From Brachionus manjavacas (Eukaryota > Rotifera > Eurotatoria > Ploima > Brachionidae), in assembly GCA_019054805.1 (NCBI GenBank), contig JAHQIY010000001.1:2990501-3054500 (forward strand): a DNA stretch of 64,000 nucleotides, given 5' to 3'. A program made the position numbers and the translations under genes. Shown here one piece after another: positions 21,824-33,000 of the stretch. Every line of letters begins with the position of its first letter. Within the stretch, counting starts at the first letter, position 1. The notes under the pieces are model-generated. The model saw only the letters and a program-made list of their open reading frames with translations. It was not told where the DNA came from and ran no database searches.

Positions 21824-22222
21824 TCAACTATTAATATTAATCAAATAAATGAAAAATATATAAAATTTATTTCATTTATTGATTGATTTTTTATTTTTTT
21901 TGTCGAAAAAAAAAAACAAATTATTGTCTTTCAACTATTTATTTAAAAATTTTAACTTTTGATTTATCTTCACTTTTTTTATTCATAATAATGTTCATTT
22001 TTTTAATATTTGAAGCTCAATCGTGTCATTAGCGATTATTATTCATTAAGTGAAAGGATCTTTTCCAACTTATTTTAAAATAAATAAAAAATATAAAAAT
22101 CTACTACATTTTTGATTAATTTTTTAATTTTTGAAAAAATTGTTATTATTTTTTTATTAAAACTAATTAACTATTAATATTAATCAAATAAATAAAAAAT
22201 AAAAAAAATTTATTTCATTTTT
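21824..22222. repeat. Direct repeat overlapping the 3' end of the homeobox gene
   Basis: About 21826-21880 and 22160-22222 share CTATTAATATTAATCAAATA, then an AT-rich link, then TTTATTTCATTT. The second copy overlaps the stop codon and immediate 3' UTR of the minus-strand homeobox gene, so the first looks like a duplicate of that 3' end about 335 bp downstream. Confidence 0.55.
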
Positions 22223-23218
22223 TGCAATCGGACTCGTCGTTCGAGTCATTGTTGCTTGGCAGAGAGGTTTTGTATTCTGCGAAAGGTCTGTGCAGTGCCA
22301 TTTGTTGCAAAGATGCCAGTTTGATTAGGAGAGAGGAAGAAATTGGTGGGTTTGAGTGAACATTGGCGATTGGATTTTGCGCAGACACCTTTTGATTTTG
22401 ATGCAAAAAATTTGAATACATCTCGTACAAATCGAAGCCATTCAGCATCGATCTATTTGCCAACAGAGATGTGAATAAATTTTGAGACATGTCACTTTTG
22501 TCTCGAGTGTCTATGAAGATATTTTGCTGACCATGTCTTGAGTAGGTGGAAGAATGTTTGAGCATGGCACAGTTTTCTTGCAAACGCTTGTTTAGTTGAT
22601 GTTGGCCAAGCTCCTTTTCTTGTTTGGCTCGTTTAATTTTGTATCTGTGATTTTGGAACCAAATTTTGACCTGTGTTGGACTTAGATTGATCAAATTGGC
22701 CAAGTTTTCTCTCTCATGAGCGGAAAGATAGCGCTGCTGTTTGAATCTCTTTTCTAGCTCGTAGGTTTGATGTTTGGTGAACAAAATTCGTCTTTTTCGC
22801 TTTTTGCCAGACAAAGGTTGATTGGAATTTTGACTGGTGTCCGCAGTGTCCGATGCGTCATCTTGGTCATTTTCACTTTCATTCTGATCCGACTCAGCTT
22901 CGTCCTCGGTCTTGCTCTCGCATCTAAACTCTGAGCTTTTGACCAGGCTCATAGAAGACATGGACGAGCCTCCTGGGGATGACTTAGAGCGTGTCTCAGT
23001 CACAGAATCACTTTTTTTGCTTAAAAATGAGTGCCAAGCATTCTCAGTGCCTGTTTGAGAAAAATCAAAAAATTATCAATTAGAATTTTATTTAAAGTAC
23101 CTTGTAGAGAATTTAAATTAGAGATTATTTTTGTGTAGTAGGACTTCATTTGGTCGGTCAAGTCTGGCTCGGAGTCCGACTTGAGAATTTCTTCAACTGA
23201 AAATTTTGTTTTACTCAT
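22215..23218 (-). CDS. NK2-class homeodomain transcription factor
   Basis: Predicted DNA-binding regulator of 317 residues in two exons: 23218-23101 and 23050-22215, with a 50-nt gt..ag intron in phase 1. Residues 5-12 (KFSVEEIL) form a TN/eh1-like motif as in NK2 proteins, which usually recruits Groucho co-repressors. An acidic Ser/Asp/Glu-rich region precedes the homeodomain, which lies at about residues 122-181: [20 protein letters not shown], then [16 protein letters not shown], then [15 protein letters not shown]. Tyr54 in helix 3 (HRYK) is diagnostic of the NK2 class. The sequence is closest in my judgement to Nkx2.2/vnd or Nkx2.1 types. It should act in the nucleus in neural or endodermal patterning, by family analogy. 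I chose the ATG at 23218 because the TN motif starts right after it. The C-terminus is Ser/Asn-rich. Confidence 0.93.
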
Positions 23219-24230
23219 CTTTTTTTTTACTTTTTTTGTTGAATGTTGAATATTTCTTAAAGAAAATCAAAACAAGAAAAAAAATATTTAAATATTAAGA
23301 AGGAAATTTGACAAAATAGAAAAAATATATAAGGAAAAAAAATTTGATAGGCTGTTTGAGAATTGTTGACTTTTGTATATGAGCCAATCGATACTAAAAA
23401 ATTCATAGCGTGTGATATTAATAACTATTTAGTGATCGTTTATCTTCGTTTAATTTATTTCCTTTTTGAATCTAACTTCAGATACCGTTTGATCACATTG
23501 GTTCAAGATACATGTTATTTTGTTGTCAAACTACTCCACTTGACTAAGCGACTAGCACTGCTTGTTTTTGTTTCGATGTGTTTTTGCAATTGAATTCAAG
23601 AGTCTTTTAATTAAAAGTCATTTCATTTTTTAAATTGAAATATTTCCTGTTTATTTTAAGCTCTATTTTGGTAGTAAAAGCTTGTGTGTATTCGAACCAA
23701 AAAGCACTTAATTTTGTTCTAGAAATTAAGTGATTAGCTTAAAGGTTTTTGGATTTTTGTCATTAGACATTGTTTTTGTGATTGTTGCAAGCCGATTTGA
23801 AAGCAAAATTTTAAAATTACTCAAAATTTAAGATTTATTAAAAAATTCATTTTTCAAATATTTAAATTAATCATTAATTTGTTTACTATTTGAAAACAGT
23901 GTTATTTACATACCACATTTTACGCCCCAAGACATGTTAAAATAAGTATTCCAAATTGTTGAGACTCTATCTTATCTAAGATTGTGGCAATTTTATTTGA
24001 AATTGGACTCAGGACGCACATTGAACGGGAATAAAATAGTTTTACTTAATAATTTTGGTTAGCTTAATTTTTGTAATAATCAATAGAGAGTTTTAAATTT
24101 TTAAATATTTTTTTTTATTAAATTCTAATCTATCTTAGATTTATTTCAAAATAAAAATTTGAAAATTTGAAATTATCGCTTTTTAAAAGTAAAAATTAAA
24201 TATTTAAATGTTGAAGGATTTTGGTTTATT
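23219..24230. other. Upstream region of the homeobox gene
   Basis: About 1 kb with no convincing exon. It contains the presumed promoter of the minus-strand homeobox gene. An open plus-strand frame at 23363-23593 has no motif and looks accidental. Confidence 0.4.
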
Positions 24231-24235
24231 CATTC

Positions 24236-24691
24236 TTAAGCAAACAATACTTTATTTAACCATTTTGGGTATTGTTTCTGGCTGTTCAATTGATCCGCAT
24301 CTTCACCTTTTCCATGCTTGGAATAGTCATAAAGATCCTTTATTCTGAAATGTTCTTATTGATAATCTAATTTTTAAAAAAGAATCGAGAAAATTGTTAA
24401 TTTCTTTTAGAATTTTTAAATTCGTAAAAAAATTCAATAGCTAAGAGTTAATAAGTTTATATTAATTAGTATGAATATTTAATCTTTGAATACTAAAAAA
24501 ACAACTTTTATCAAAAAATAGAAATAACGACTAATATCATGAATTCAAATTGTTAACTGATCGGAGCAAAGAAGGAACTGGAGCACAGTAAGGGACTGGA
24601 TCAGTGATCGGAACTGTCTGTGGTACATTCGTTCTTCGATGGAATGATTAAGTTGGGCGAAAATTTTTGTGCTCGCTAAATCGAAACTCAT
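24236..24691 (-). CDS. Small two-exon gene, unrecognised (possible YPxWL mitochondrial-ribosomal-type protein)
   Basis: Two GC-richer minus-strand stretches join in phase. Exon 1 (24691-24558) reads MSFDLASTKIFAQLNHSIEE and so on. Exon 2 (24344-24236) follows an ATTTCAG acceptor and reads IKDLYDYSKHGKGEDADQLN, then SQKQYPKWLNKVLFA and a stop. The donor would be CA|GTTAAC, giving a protein of 80 residues. The intron would be 213 nt, longer than the other introns here. The YPKWL motif after a Gly-Lys-Gly/Asp segment recalls the YPxWL of mitochondrial ribosomal protein mL54, but the overall match is weak and the protein would be short. The gene lies between the homeobox gene and a repeat, in intergenic AT-rich DNA. 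Confidence 0.35.
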
Positions 24692-25229
24692 TTAATTGAA
24701 ATTTAATTGAAAAAAATGGAGAATTTTTTAAATTTTTTAATTGATAAAAAAAGATGAATTAAACAAAAAATTTGAGTTACTGTACAAAATCGGTAACTGT
24801 GGATTGTTTTAACATCTTTCTTGTGCAATATTTTCAATAAAAAATCAACAATATTGGAAAATCTTTTATATTGACAAAAAAAAATTTTAAATCATTAATT
24901 TTATCGAATAATTTTTAAGACTTCCGAATCACTGTCTTCTTTTTTCACAACATCTGAAATTGAATTTTTAATTTCGAAATCAGCTAATAATGTGAATTCA
25001 TTTTTTTATATTTAAAAAAAAAAATTTATATATATATTTTAGCAAAAGAATATAATTTAATATAAAAATATAATTTATAAAAAAAATACATATTTTAGCA
25101 AAAGAATTCAAAAAAATTTTTATAACTAAATTTTTTTATAAAATAAAGAAATAAAAATTAAAGGAATTTTTTTTTCAAAGAAGTATTCAAATGATTTTTT
25201 TATAGAGTAGCAAAACTTAGATTTTTTAT

Positions 25230-27845
25230 AATTTTGAATACAAAAAAATGGGTTCGGTTTAAAATTTCGAAGTTTAAAATTTTTAAGAATGAAATAATAG
25301 AGTTAAAAATTATAAAGTCCGAAATTATAAAATATGAAATTGTAAAAATTAAATTTTTGGAGTTTAAAATTATTGAAAAATTTTGTTAAAAGTTTTGAAA
25401 TTTTTGAAATTTGATTTAAATTTTAAGTATTTATTTTTTACAATAAAATTGATCATTGCTTAAGCTGTTGATTCGATTCTGTTTCTTAATTTATCTTGTA
25501 CTAATCCATCTGAACTTAAAAGATTTTCAGCAGGGACCGATGTTGATGTTACTGAGAATACAAATACACAAATTTGTGTCAATAATGGCATATACTTTTT
25601 GAATAGTTGAAAAAACTCTAATGCAGTGTTACAATCATCTTTTGATTTAGGACTAAAGCTTAGTGTTTCATAATAATAAAATTCTTGTTCAAATACACTG
25701 CATTCATCAGTCGGGTTTTCTTTTTGCACATCCATTATTGAGGATATTAAGTTATTGCTAGAAAAATCTCGTTGCGGTTTTTTTGGTTTTTGACGGTTGT
25801 GTATTTGTGTTGTTATTTGTGAATATCAGATTCGATAACTGGAGGTGAGCTTGTTTCCGATATACTTTGTGTGTTTGTTTCGACTTGACTAATTTCAGAG
25901 TTTTTATGTTCCAAATACAATTTATAATACTTGATAACAATATTTTGTGCTCTTTTAGCAATTTTAGTGCTTTCGCTTTCACCATTCAAATACGAAAATT
26001 TTCTATATTTGAAATAAAGCGTCTTTTTAAATTTTGAATTAAGCCAATTTTGAGTTTTTCGATCGATGGATCCGAAAATTTCATTTCAGGATAAATGAAT
26101 GTTACAAGCTTGTAAATTGATGGATAAAGAAAAGAAGTCGTTACATATTTAGAGGCACTAAGATACACTGTTAACTCTTTTAGTGGTTTCAAAAGTCGAT
26201 AAAGATCATAAATAAAATCAAACTCGAGACTGTGAACCTATTTTTCTATACACTCATTTTCTGGTTCAAACGCCATCATCTTTAAGGGCTCTTCGTTCAA
26301 CAAGATGGAGACAAGCATGTCTTATGGAGAATTCCATCTTGTGACCACTTCTTGTACCAACTTTACTTTTTTCTTCAAATTAAAATATTCTTGTTTATTT
26401 TTAAGTCGCCTACATAAGGCCTCGCTATGACTAAATTAACCTACTAGTTTTCTGCATTTGTTTAATATGGGTATTTAAGTTTCATCTTTGACTTTGTTTA
26501 CTTCTTCATCTTTTTTATTTTTTTCAGATTCATCAACTTGAATATCTCTCGAATTGCCTTCAAAATCAAAAAACCGAATAGTATAATATGGAACTTGAGT
26601 GCCTTTTTCACGTTTAGCTTTAATATTTTTCGTTTTAAATAAATCAGAAACTGTTGAATTTAATTTGTGAGCAGCGCATGGTAATCGCAATATTTTTTCA
26701 CTAAACTTCATAGCGGCTGATTTCATGTTAGGACCTGAATCGGAAACTATTCCAATAAGCTTTAAAAATAATAATAACTTTAACTGTAAAAATTTTAAAT
26801 ATTATTTTCTTTTGCCTTATCAGCTATATTCCATTTAGCAATAATTTCATTTATCTTATCGTACAAATATAAATGATCATGGTCCTCGTCAAAATGTTTA
26901 ACGGCAATAACACGATTTTTATGCTTGAACATGTAAATATTAAAAAATGAAGAGTTACGCCAAGATAAGAATGTTTGTGTTTAAAGTCCATACGTCAGTA
27001 GTTATACATGCAAATTTCATTCGACTTAATTCGACTAACAAAACATTTTTTATTGTGTCATGCTAAAAAATATAAAGTTACATTATTATCTATATTTATA
27101 AAATTAAATTTTATACCATCTCGGGTAACAACTTATATCTCAACGTTTGACAACATGGTTTGACAAAATTTGTAGTAATGAGATTTAATTGTGTCAAGTA
27201 ACTCTTGAAATTCTTCGGATTTTATAATGGTAAAAGGCGAATTGTTGGCAATAATAAAGCTAATTAGTTTCTCGTTTATTTTTTTCAATTTTTAAATCTG
27301 GTGCAAGAAACTCTCTAATTGTTTTAGGACTTTCTTCAGGTTCATTCGCCATCTCCTCAAAATCTAAGCAAAGACGTCTATTAGGTTCTATTTTTTTGCG
27401 CCTTTTCAATGTTGAGACCGGAGTTGAATCTGGCTAGTTGGTGTATTTGTTAAATCCGAAAGCATTTCAAAAATTTTAAAATTATCTATTAAATTTAGTA
27501 AATGTAGATATTTATATTTATTTTGTATTTGTCTATTTTAATTAGAAAAGAAATTTTTAAAATTAAAAATTTCAGAATCTAATTTTTTTAAATTAGAAAT
27601 TTCAGACCTCAAGATTTCAAACTTCTAAATTTTAAACTTGATAATTTCAAACTTGAATCTTTTGATTCAAGTATAAAATTTCGAAATATAAAGTTCTGCC
27701 GGCTTTAAATTTTTAAAATTTCACTTCATATTTAATATTTCAATTTCAATTTTCCTTTGTCAAAAAATTTCAAAGTGTTGAAAAATAAAGTTGATTTTTT
27801 CTCAAAAACTTCAAAAATTTGAAATCCAGTTCAATTAACAACCCT
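25230..27845 (-). mobile_element. hAT-family DNA transposon, inactive
   Basis: A 2.6-kb insertion whose limits are defined by the uninterrupted repeat copy at 19170-19923. The outer sequences are related as inverted repeats: left ATGGGTTCGGTTTAAAATTT and, read inward from the right, GGGTTGTTAATTGAACTGG followed by ATTTCAAATTTTTGAAG. Both subterminal regions (about 25250-25440 and 27540-27840) are dense in GAAATTTT-like words. A decorated oddity is ATTTTGAATA just left of the insertion, which is the reverse complement of the TATTCAAAAT on its right. The interior encodes a broken hAT transposase on the minus strand. Confidence 0.75.
25460..27450 (-). pseudogene. hAT transposase, frameshifted
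   Basis: Read from 27450 downwards, the pieces are in normal hAT order. The N-terminal part has TLKRRKKIEPNRRLCLDFEE and then LISFIIANNSPFTIIKSEEF (27300-27210), the usual 'fI..n.PF.vv....F' block. Next comes the RNase-H-fold start CITTDVWTL near 27010. Then SDSGPNMKSAA and LRLPCAAHKLNS (about 26750-26650), corresponding to the conserved Cys-His region, with an acidic insert ending at 26475. KVVTRWNSP follows near 26330, and the C-terminal dimerisation block with SVPAENLLSSDGLVQDKLRN sits at 25535-25480. Four or more frames are used, with several internal stops, so no active enzyme is possible. Confidence 0.8.
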
Positions 27846-28310
27846 ATTCAAAATAGTAATTTGAAACTTTTGAAAAATATTTATTAACTTGGTTTCTTTT
27901 ATTTTATTATGTAAATTTTTTAAAAAATAAAATAATTTTACTCTTCAGCCAGATGCACTTCCTTTGTTTTGAATTAGTTTATCTGTCATTGTTATTATCT
28001 GTTATTAGATTAGATTATCAAGTAATGCTGATTTTATTAAGTTTTTGTTTCATCTAAATACTTTTTATTTCTTTTTTTATTGTCACCTAGTATGTGACCA
28101 GTAAAAGTATTTTTTTGATTTTAACCAGGTCGCATAAACTTACATAAAATATTTGACACGAAAATTTTTAATAATTAGTAATTTGAATTTTAAAGTAAAT
28201 ATAATAATTTTAAATTTGAACTTTTTTAGATTAAATAAATGCACATGGGAATTAAATGGATGAATTTTTAAGTTGAAATTTTAAATGTAGAATTTTCAGA
28301 AAAGTTAAAT

Positions 28311-28519
28311 GGACTCAAGGTTGCACAAAACTTAGAGAAGATAATTTAGAGAAGTATAAAAAATTTCATCAGAAGTTCCAACTGCTTCTGAATAAACACA
28401 ATTTACAGTCAAAAGAGCCCTTGGCAAACATACAAACTCGATAGCTTGTCCAGAGTGCGGTAAATTGATGAAAAATGAGCGTGGTGTAAAGAAACACATC
28501 TCAAAGATGCAGAAATAGT
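28311..28519 (+). other. C2H2 zinc-finger coding fragment
   Basis: The frame just before a stop at 28517-28519 reads SIACPECGKLMKNERGVKKH followed by ISKMQK. This is a C2-type finger half (CxxC) with one His at the right spacing and a missing second His. The arrangement, a single finger at the extreme C-terminus, is like the end of the gypsy polyprotein at 34970-35050. It may be the decayed tail of another transposon protein. No upstream domain could be read. Confidence 0.35.
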
Positions 28520-29317
28520 ACTTTCTATTTATTTATTTTTTGAAATCAAGTATTTAAAAAAAAATTTTCTTGGTCCCATAAATTTTATCGCTGGTCACGA
28601 AAATAAAAAAATCAAAAAAAAAATATATTTTATTACCTGATCTCATAGCAGGAAAGGTCCGAATGAATAAAACTCACTTTGAAAACAATTATTGAATAAA
28701 AAATTCACATAATTTTAATTATTTAGAAATTGATATGGTTTAATTTTTATTTACTAAAAATCTAATTATCTTTCATCGCTAGGTACCATTTTGTAGTAGG
28801 AAAAGTCTTCTAAATGTAATTTTGATGACAAACGTTTTAAGCAATAATTTTTTTGATATTAATTACATAGTTCTTATGACTTCTTCGATACACAAATTTA
28901 TTTAATGGTAGCCTTTTTTTTGGCAAATTCAAATATCAAAATTGGCTCAACTCATTTGGAGGCAAGCTAATTTTTTAAAATTAGTATTCTTTTAAATATA
29001 ACTAGAACCAAAAATATTCCCTTAAGGGAGTTCTTATTCAAAGTAATCATCGAAAGCAAAAAAAATTTGAAAAAAAAACAAAATTTTTATTGAATAGTAC
29101 TATAATTAAATATAAATCTAACCTTTAAAAAAGTAAAATAGTAGATAACAGAAATAAGTGAAGGGTTTGCAAGACTTTGAACCATTTCCAGGAACATAAA
29201 ATAGTTACTTGATAGATAATTAAAGAATAACCTTTTATTATATTTGACTCATATTAATGTATTTTAAAATTCATACTTAAGTAAAAAAAAGAATCAGAGG
29301 ACTAATTTTGTGCCTTT
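28520..29317. other. AT-rich spacer left of the gypsy element
   Basis: No coding sequence recognised. It ends with the CTTT target duplication immediately before the 5' LTR. Confidence 0.45.
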
Positions 29318-29449
29318 TGTAAGACCCGGTCCTCCCTTCTAATATAAATAGAAGTGAAGTTTAAGACTTCACTTGGTCTTAACTTTAAATAATAAAGAAA
29401 TATAGAAAACTTAACTGTTAGTTAATCTTTTAATTAAGTTACCGTCACA
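29318..29449 (+). repeat. 5' LTR (132 bp)
   Basis: Starts TGTAAGACCCGGTCCTCCC and ends TTACCGTCACA. It includes TATAAATA at about 29344, which can serve as the promoter TATA box, a palindrome AAGTGAAGT...ACTTCACTT (about 29353-29375), and AATAAAG near 29389 as a polyadenylation signal. Every base I compared equals the 3' LTR. Confidence 0.95.
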
Positions 29450-29450
29450 T

Positions 29451-29468
29451 TGGTGATAGCGGCTAAGC
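29451..29468 (+). promoter_or_regulatory. Primer-binding site for reverse transcription
   Basis: TGGTGATAGCGGCTAAGC starts two bases after the 5' LTR. The TGG pairs with the 3' CCA of a tRNA, as in other gypsy elements. I cannot name the tRNA. Confidence 0.7.
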
Positions 29469-29819
29469 TTTAAATTGTGTAAGCTAGTCAAGAGTTAAGA
29501 ATCAAGCTTGTTAAGATTCAAGTGTGTGCTAAAATCAAGTTTTGGTAAAGAGGCGTGTTGTTAATAGAGAACATTAGAAAATAGTAGTAGAAATTAAGTT
29601 TCAAGCACATTGTGTTGCATTGTTAAGTAATAGGGTGTCAAAGAAAAAAAAAAAAAAAAAATAAAGATTTCTTCGTTGTTGAATCGAGAGAAATTTTAAA
29701 TCGAGTGTAATTCTTATTGTGTAAAGAATAAAGTTAGAAACAATTGAATTAGAAAAGCGTGTAAGAGCTTAGTGGAAAGGAATAGAACTTAAAGAGAAGA
29801 TATTCAAAAGAAATAAGTG

Positions 29820-29995
29820 TGATCATTGTGATTATTTGTATTTAAGAAAGAAAAATCAAGTCAGTTTGAAATTGTGTTCAAGCATTAGTGATTTTAGATA
29901 GAAAATCAAGTCGTGCTGTGAAAAGTTGTCAAGCTTAGTGATTTTTGTTAAGCAAAAGTAAAAATCAAGTTGTGATTAGAAGATAAGTTTAGCTT
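29820..29995 (+). repeat. Degenerate leader repeats of the gypsy element
   Basis: Three spaced units in the untranslated leader share AAAATCAAGT followed by a Gly/Thr-rich word and then CAAGC(A)TTAGTGATTTT. The units start near 29855, 29902 and 29960. They end just before the Gag ATG at 30001. A role in packaging or translation is possible but not shown. Confidence 0.5.
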
Positions 29996-30000
29996 AGTAA

Positions 30001-33000
30001 ATGGAATACAAAGCCAGTAAGATGTTGAAACGTGGTATGGGTAACAATTTAGCTTATGATGGAGAAAGTGGATGTTATGACGATTTTGTGTCAGCATTCA
30101 AGTATGATTGCATAATATACGGATGGGACATTAAGAAGCAAGCAGAAGCAATTGAGTTTTGTTTAGTTGGTAAAGCAAAGAAGGCTTTTGACCAAATGCA
30201 AGCAGCTGATAAGGAAGATATCAAGAAGATATTAGATACGTTAAAAGGGAAATGTATAAAGTCACCCGAGTATTATTTAAATTTGTTTTATTCAAGACAA
30301 TTGAAGCAAGATGAGAAAATCGGAGATTTTTGTCATGATATAGAAAGGCTACTAGATAAGGGTATGCCTGGGTTAGAGTTAAATGGTAGATCAAGAATGT
30401 TGATGTCAAGATTAGTTTCAACAGTACCAAGTTACATCAAGAGTTTCCTTGAGTTACAATCGGATAAAAGTTGGTCCGATATTGTAAGTGTGTTCGACAA
30501 GTCTGTCGATTATAAGGAAATGTATACAGGACATTTCCAACAAATTAAGCAGGAGCCAATGGAAATTAACAAAATGGAACATAGAGAGTTTAAATTCAGT
30601 AATCCAAAAGTTGTTAAATTTAATGGTAGTTGCAATTTTTGTAGCAAGTTTGGTCACAAGAGTGTGGATTGTTTATCAAGAATTAATCAATCTTCTAGAA
30701 AGGAATCGAATGAGAATAGTTTTAAGCGTTATAGTAAATCGAGTGAATATCCAACATCAAGCAAGCGTACCGAGTTTAATCAAGAGAGGTACAACAAGGG
30801 TAGTAGTAGTAGTTATAGTAATAATAACAAATACCGAAGCAATCAATCAAAAAGCTATCCAAAATTCACTAAAAGTTATACAATTGATGCTGAGTTAGAT
30901 GAGTTAGAGGATTATGGAAGTCTTGAAGGGACAACAAATACAATTTATGTGCAAAATTGTACTCATAATCAAGCATCAAATCTAGTCAGAGTTAGTGCAG
31001 TGTTAGAAGTAAACAATCAGGACATACCAATGAACATGTTAGTTGATTCAGGAGCAACAGCGTCCTTTATAAGTCCGGATAGATTACCAAAAGATATGGC
31101 TAATCAAGTAGAGCAATTTTTAAATAATAATGGTCAAGTGGATGGATGGGATCTCAAGCGAGCCGACTTAACAATAAGATCAGCTCGTAAGACAGAGAAA
31201 ATCAAGTGTGCAACTGGCCAAGTGAAATTGAGAATCAACGAATGGGTCGGAAATCATGATTTTATTTTCGCAAATGTGTCAGAAACTGGTATATTGGGTA
31301 TCGACTTTCTCAAGAAATTGAAAGCAAATTTCGACTTTGAGAAGTGCCAGATATCAATCAATGATGATGAATTTCGGTTGAATTATATTTCAAATCAAGT
31401 CGAAGAAGCGAAACCGTATTCAAAAATAATAAAACAAGATGGTAAAGTATGTGTTAAAGCGAGTTCAGAAAATTTGGTTAAAGTCAAGATTGATTGTGTA
31501 GACAAATCAAAAGGGTTGATGTTTGAACCTAAGTCGCCGTCGATAAGTGATTTATCAAGAGGTGTTGTGTGGGCAAATAGTGTTGGAAATGTTCAAGATG
31601 ATGGTACAATATATGTAAGTGTTTTAAATGCGTCCAATAACGACACGGTTATAGAAAATGGAACAGTAATCGGAGTAGTAAACGAAGCTGAGGTCGTGGA
31701 TGATCAAGCAGAAGATGTTCAAGATGTAAAGAAGTCATCTGAACAAGAGATGAAAAAAGATTTTTCAAAAATTAAAATTAATCAAGAGCTATCGATCAAG
31801 GATCAAAATGATTTAGTAAAATTAATACTAAAGTATGTGGATGTATTCCAGTGGTCAGAATTCGAGATGGGAAATTCAAATGGTACAGAGCATAAAATAA
31901 ATACGGTTGATGGGACACCGTTAAGGCAAAGAGCATATAGATTACCTCAAGCAGCACAAGAGGAGGCAGATCGACAAATAAAGCAAATGTTAAGGAGCAA
32001 GGTTATAGAAGAAAGTCATAGTCCTTGGTCTAGTCCAATTATATTGGTCAAGAAGAAGGTTCAAGATGGACAAAAGCAAGAATTTAGATTTTGCATTGAT
32101 TTTAGAAAACTAAATCAAGTTACAGTAAAGGATTCGTATCCGTTGCCGCGTATAGATGACACGATAGACGCGTTGAGTGGTTCAAAATTTTTTAGTACGC
32201 TAGATCTAGCTAGTGGATATTGGCAAATACCACTAGCTCGTGACGATAAAGAGAAGACAGCATTCATAGCCAATAATAAGCTGTATCATTTCAGCGTTAT
32301 GCCGTTTGGTCTATGTAATGCGCCGTCTACATTCCAGAGACTCATGGACACCCTCCTTCGGAATCTCACATGGAAATATTGTTTGGTGTATTTAGACGAT
32401 GTGATGGTCTATTCAAGGGATTTTGCATCACATTTGTATCGTCTAGAATTGATCTTATCAAGGTTTAAAAGTGCTAATCTTAAATTAAAGCCATCAAAGT
32501 GTTGTTTTGGAATGAGTCAAGTAAATTATTTAGGTTACTGTATAACAAGTAGTGGGTTAAAACCAGATCAAGCTAAGACACAAGTGATTTCAAAAATGGA
32601 AGCTCCAAAGAATAAGGACGATATAAAGCGTTTTTTAGGGATGATGTCGTATTACCGTCGATTCATTCCTGAGTTTAGTACAACTGCCGCATGTTTGTTT
32701 GAGCTTACAAAAGCTAAAATGATTTTCCAGGGGATAAGTGAGACTCAAGAAGCTTTTGAGAGGCTTAAAGAGCAATTGGTCAAGGCACCAGTGTTGGTTT
32801 ATCCAGATTTCAAGAAAGATTTTGCAATTTATACAGATGCTTCAGGTATTGGTATTGGAGCAGTTTTAACTCAAATGGTGAATGTCAAGATTCATCCGGT
32901 TGCGTACGGTAGCAGACAATTAAATGTAAGTGAACGGAACTATTCGACTAGCGAGAGAGAGATGCTAGCAATAGTTTGGGCTTCAAGGCATTTTCAAGCA

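Larger units (their letters stand above)
24729..28101. repeat. Dispersed 0.75-kb repeat, second copy, split by a hAT insertion
   Basis: Blocks 24729-25229 and 27846-28101 together reproduce the repeat at 19170-19923. The 2.6 kb between them is the hAT element. The left block ends at GATTTTTTATA and the right block resumes at TATTCAAAATAGTAATTTGA, as in the uninterrupted copy. Confidence 0.8.
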
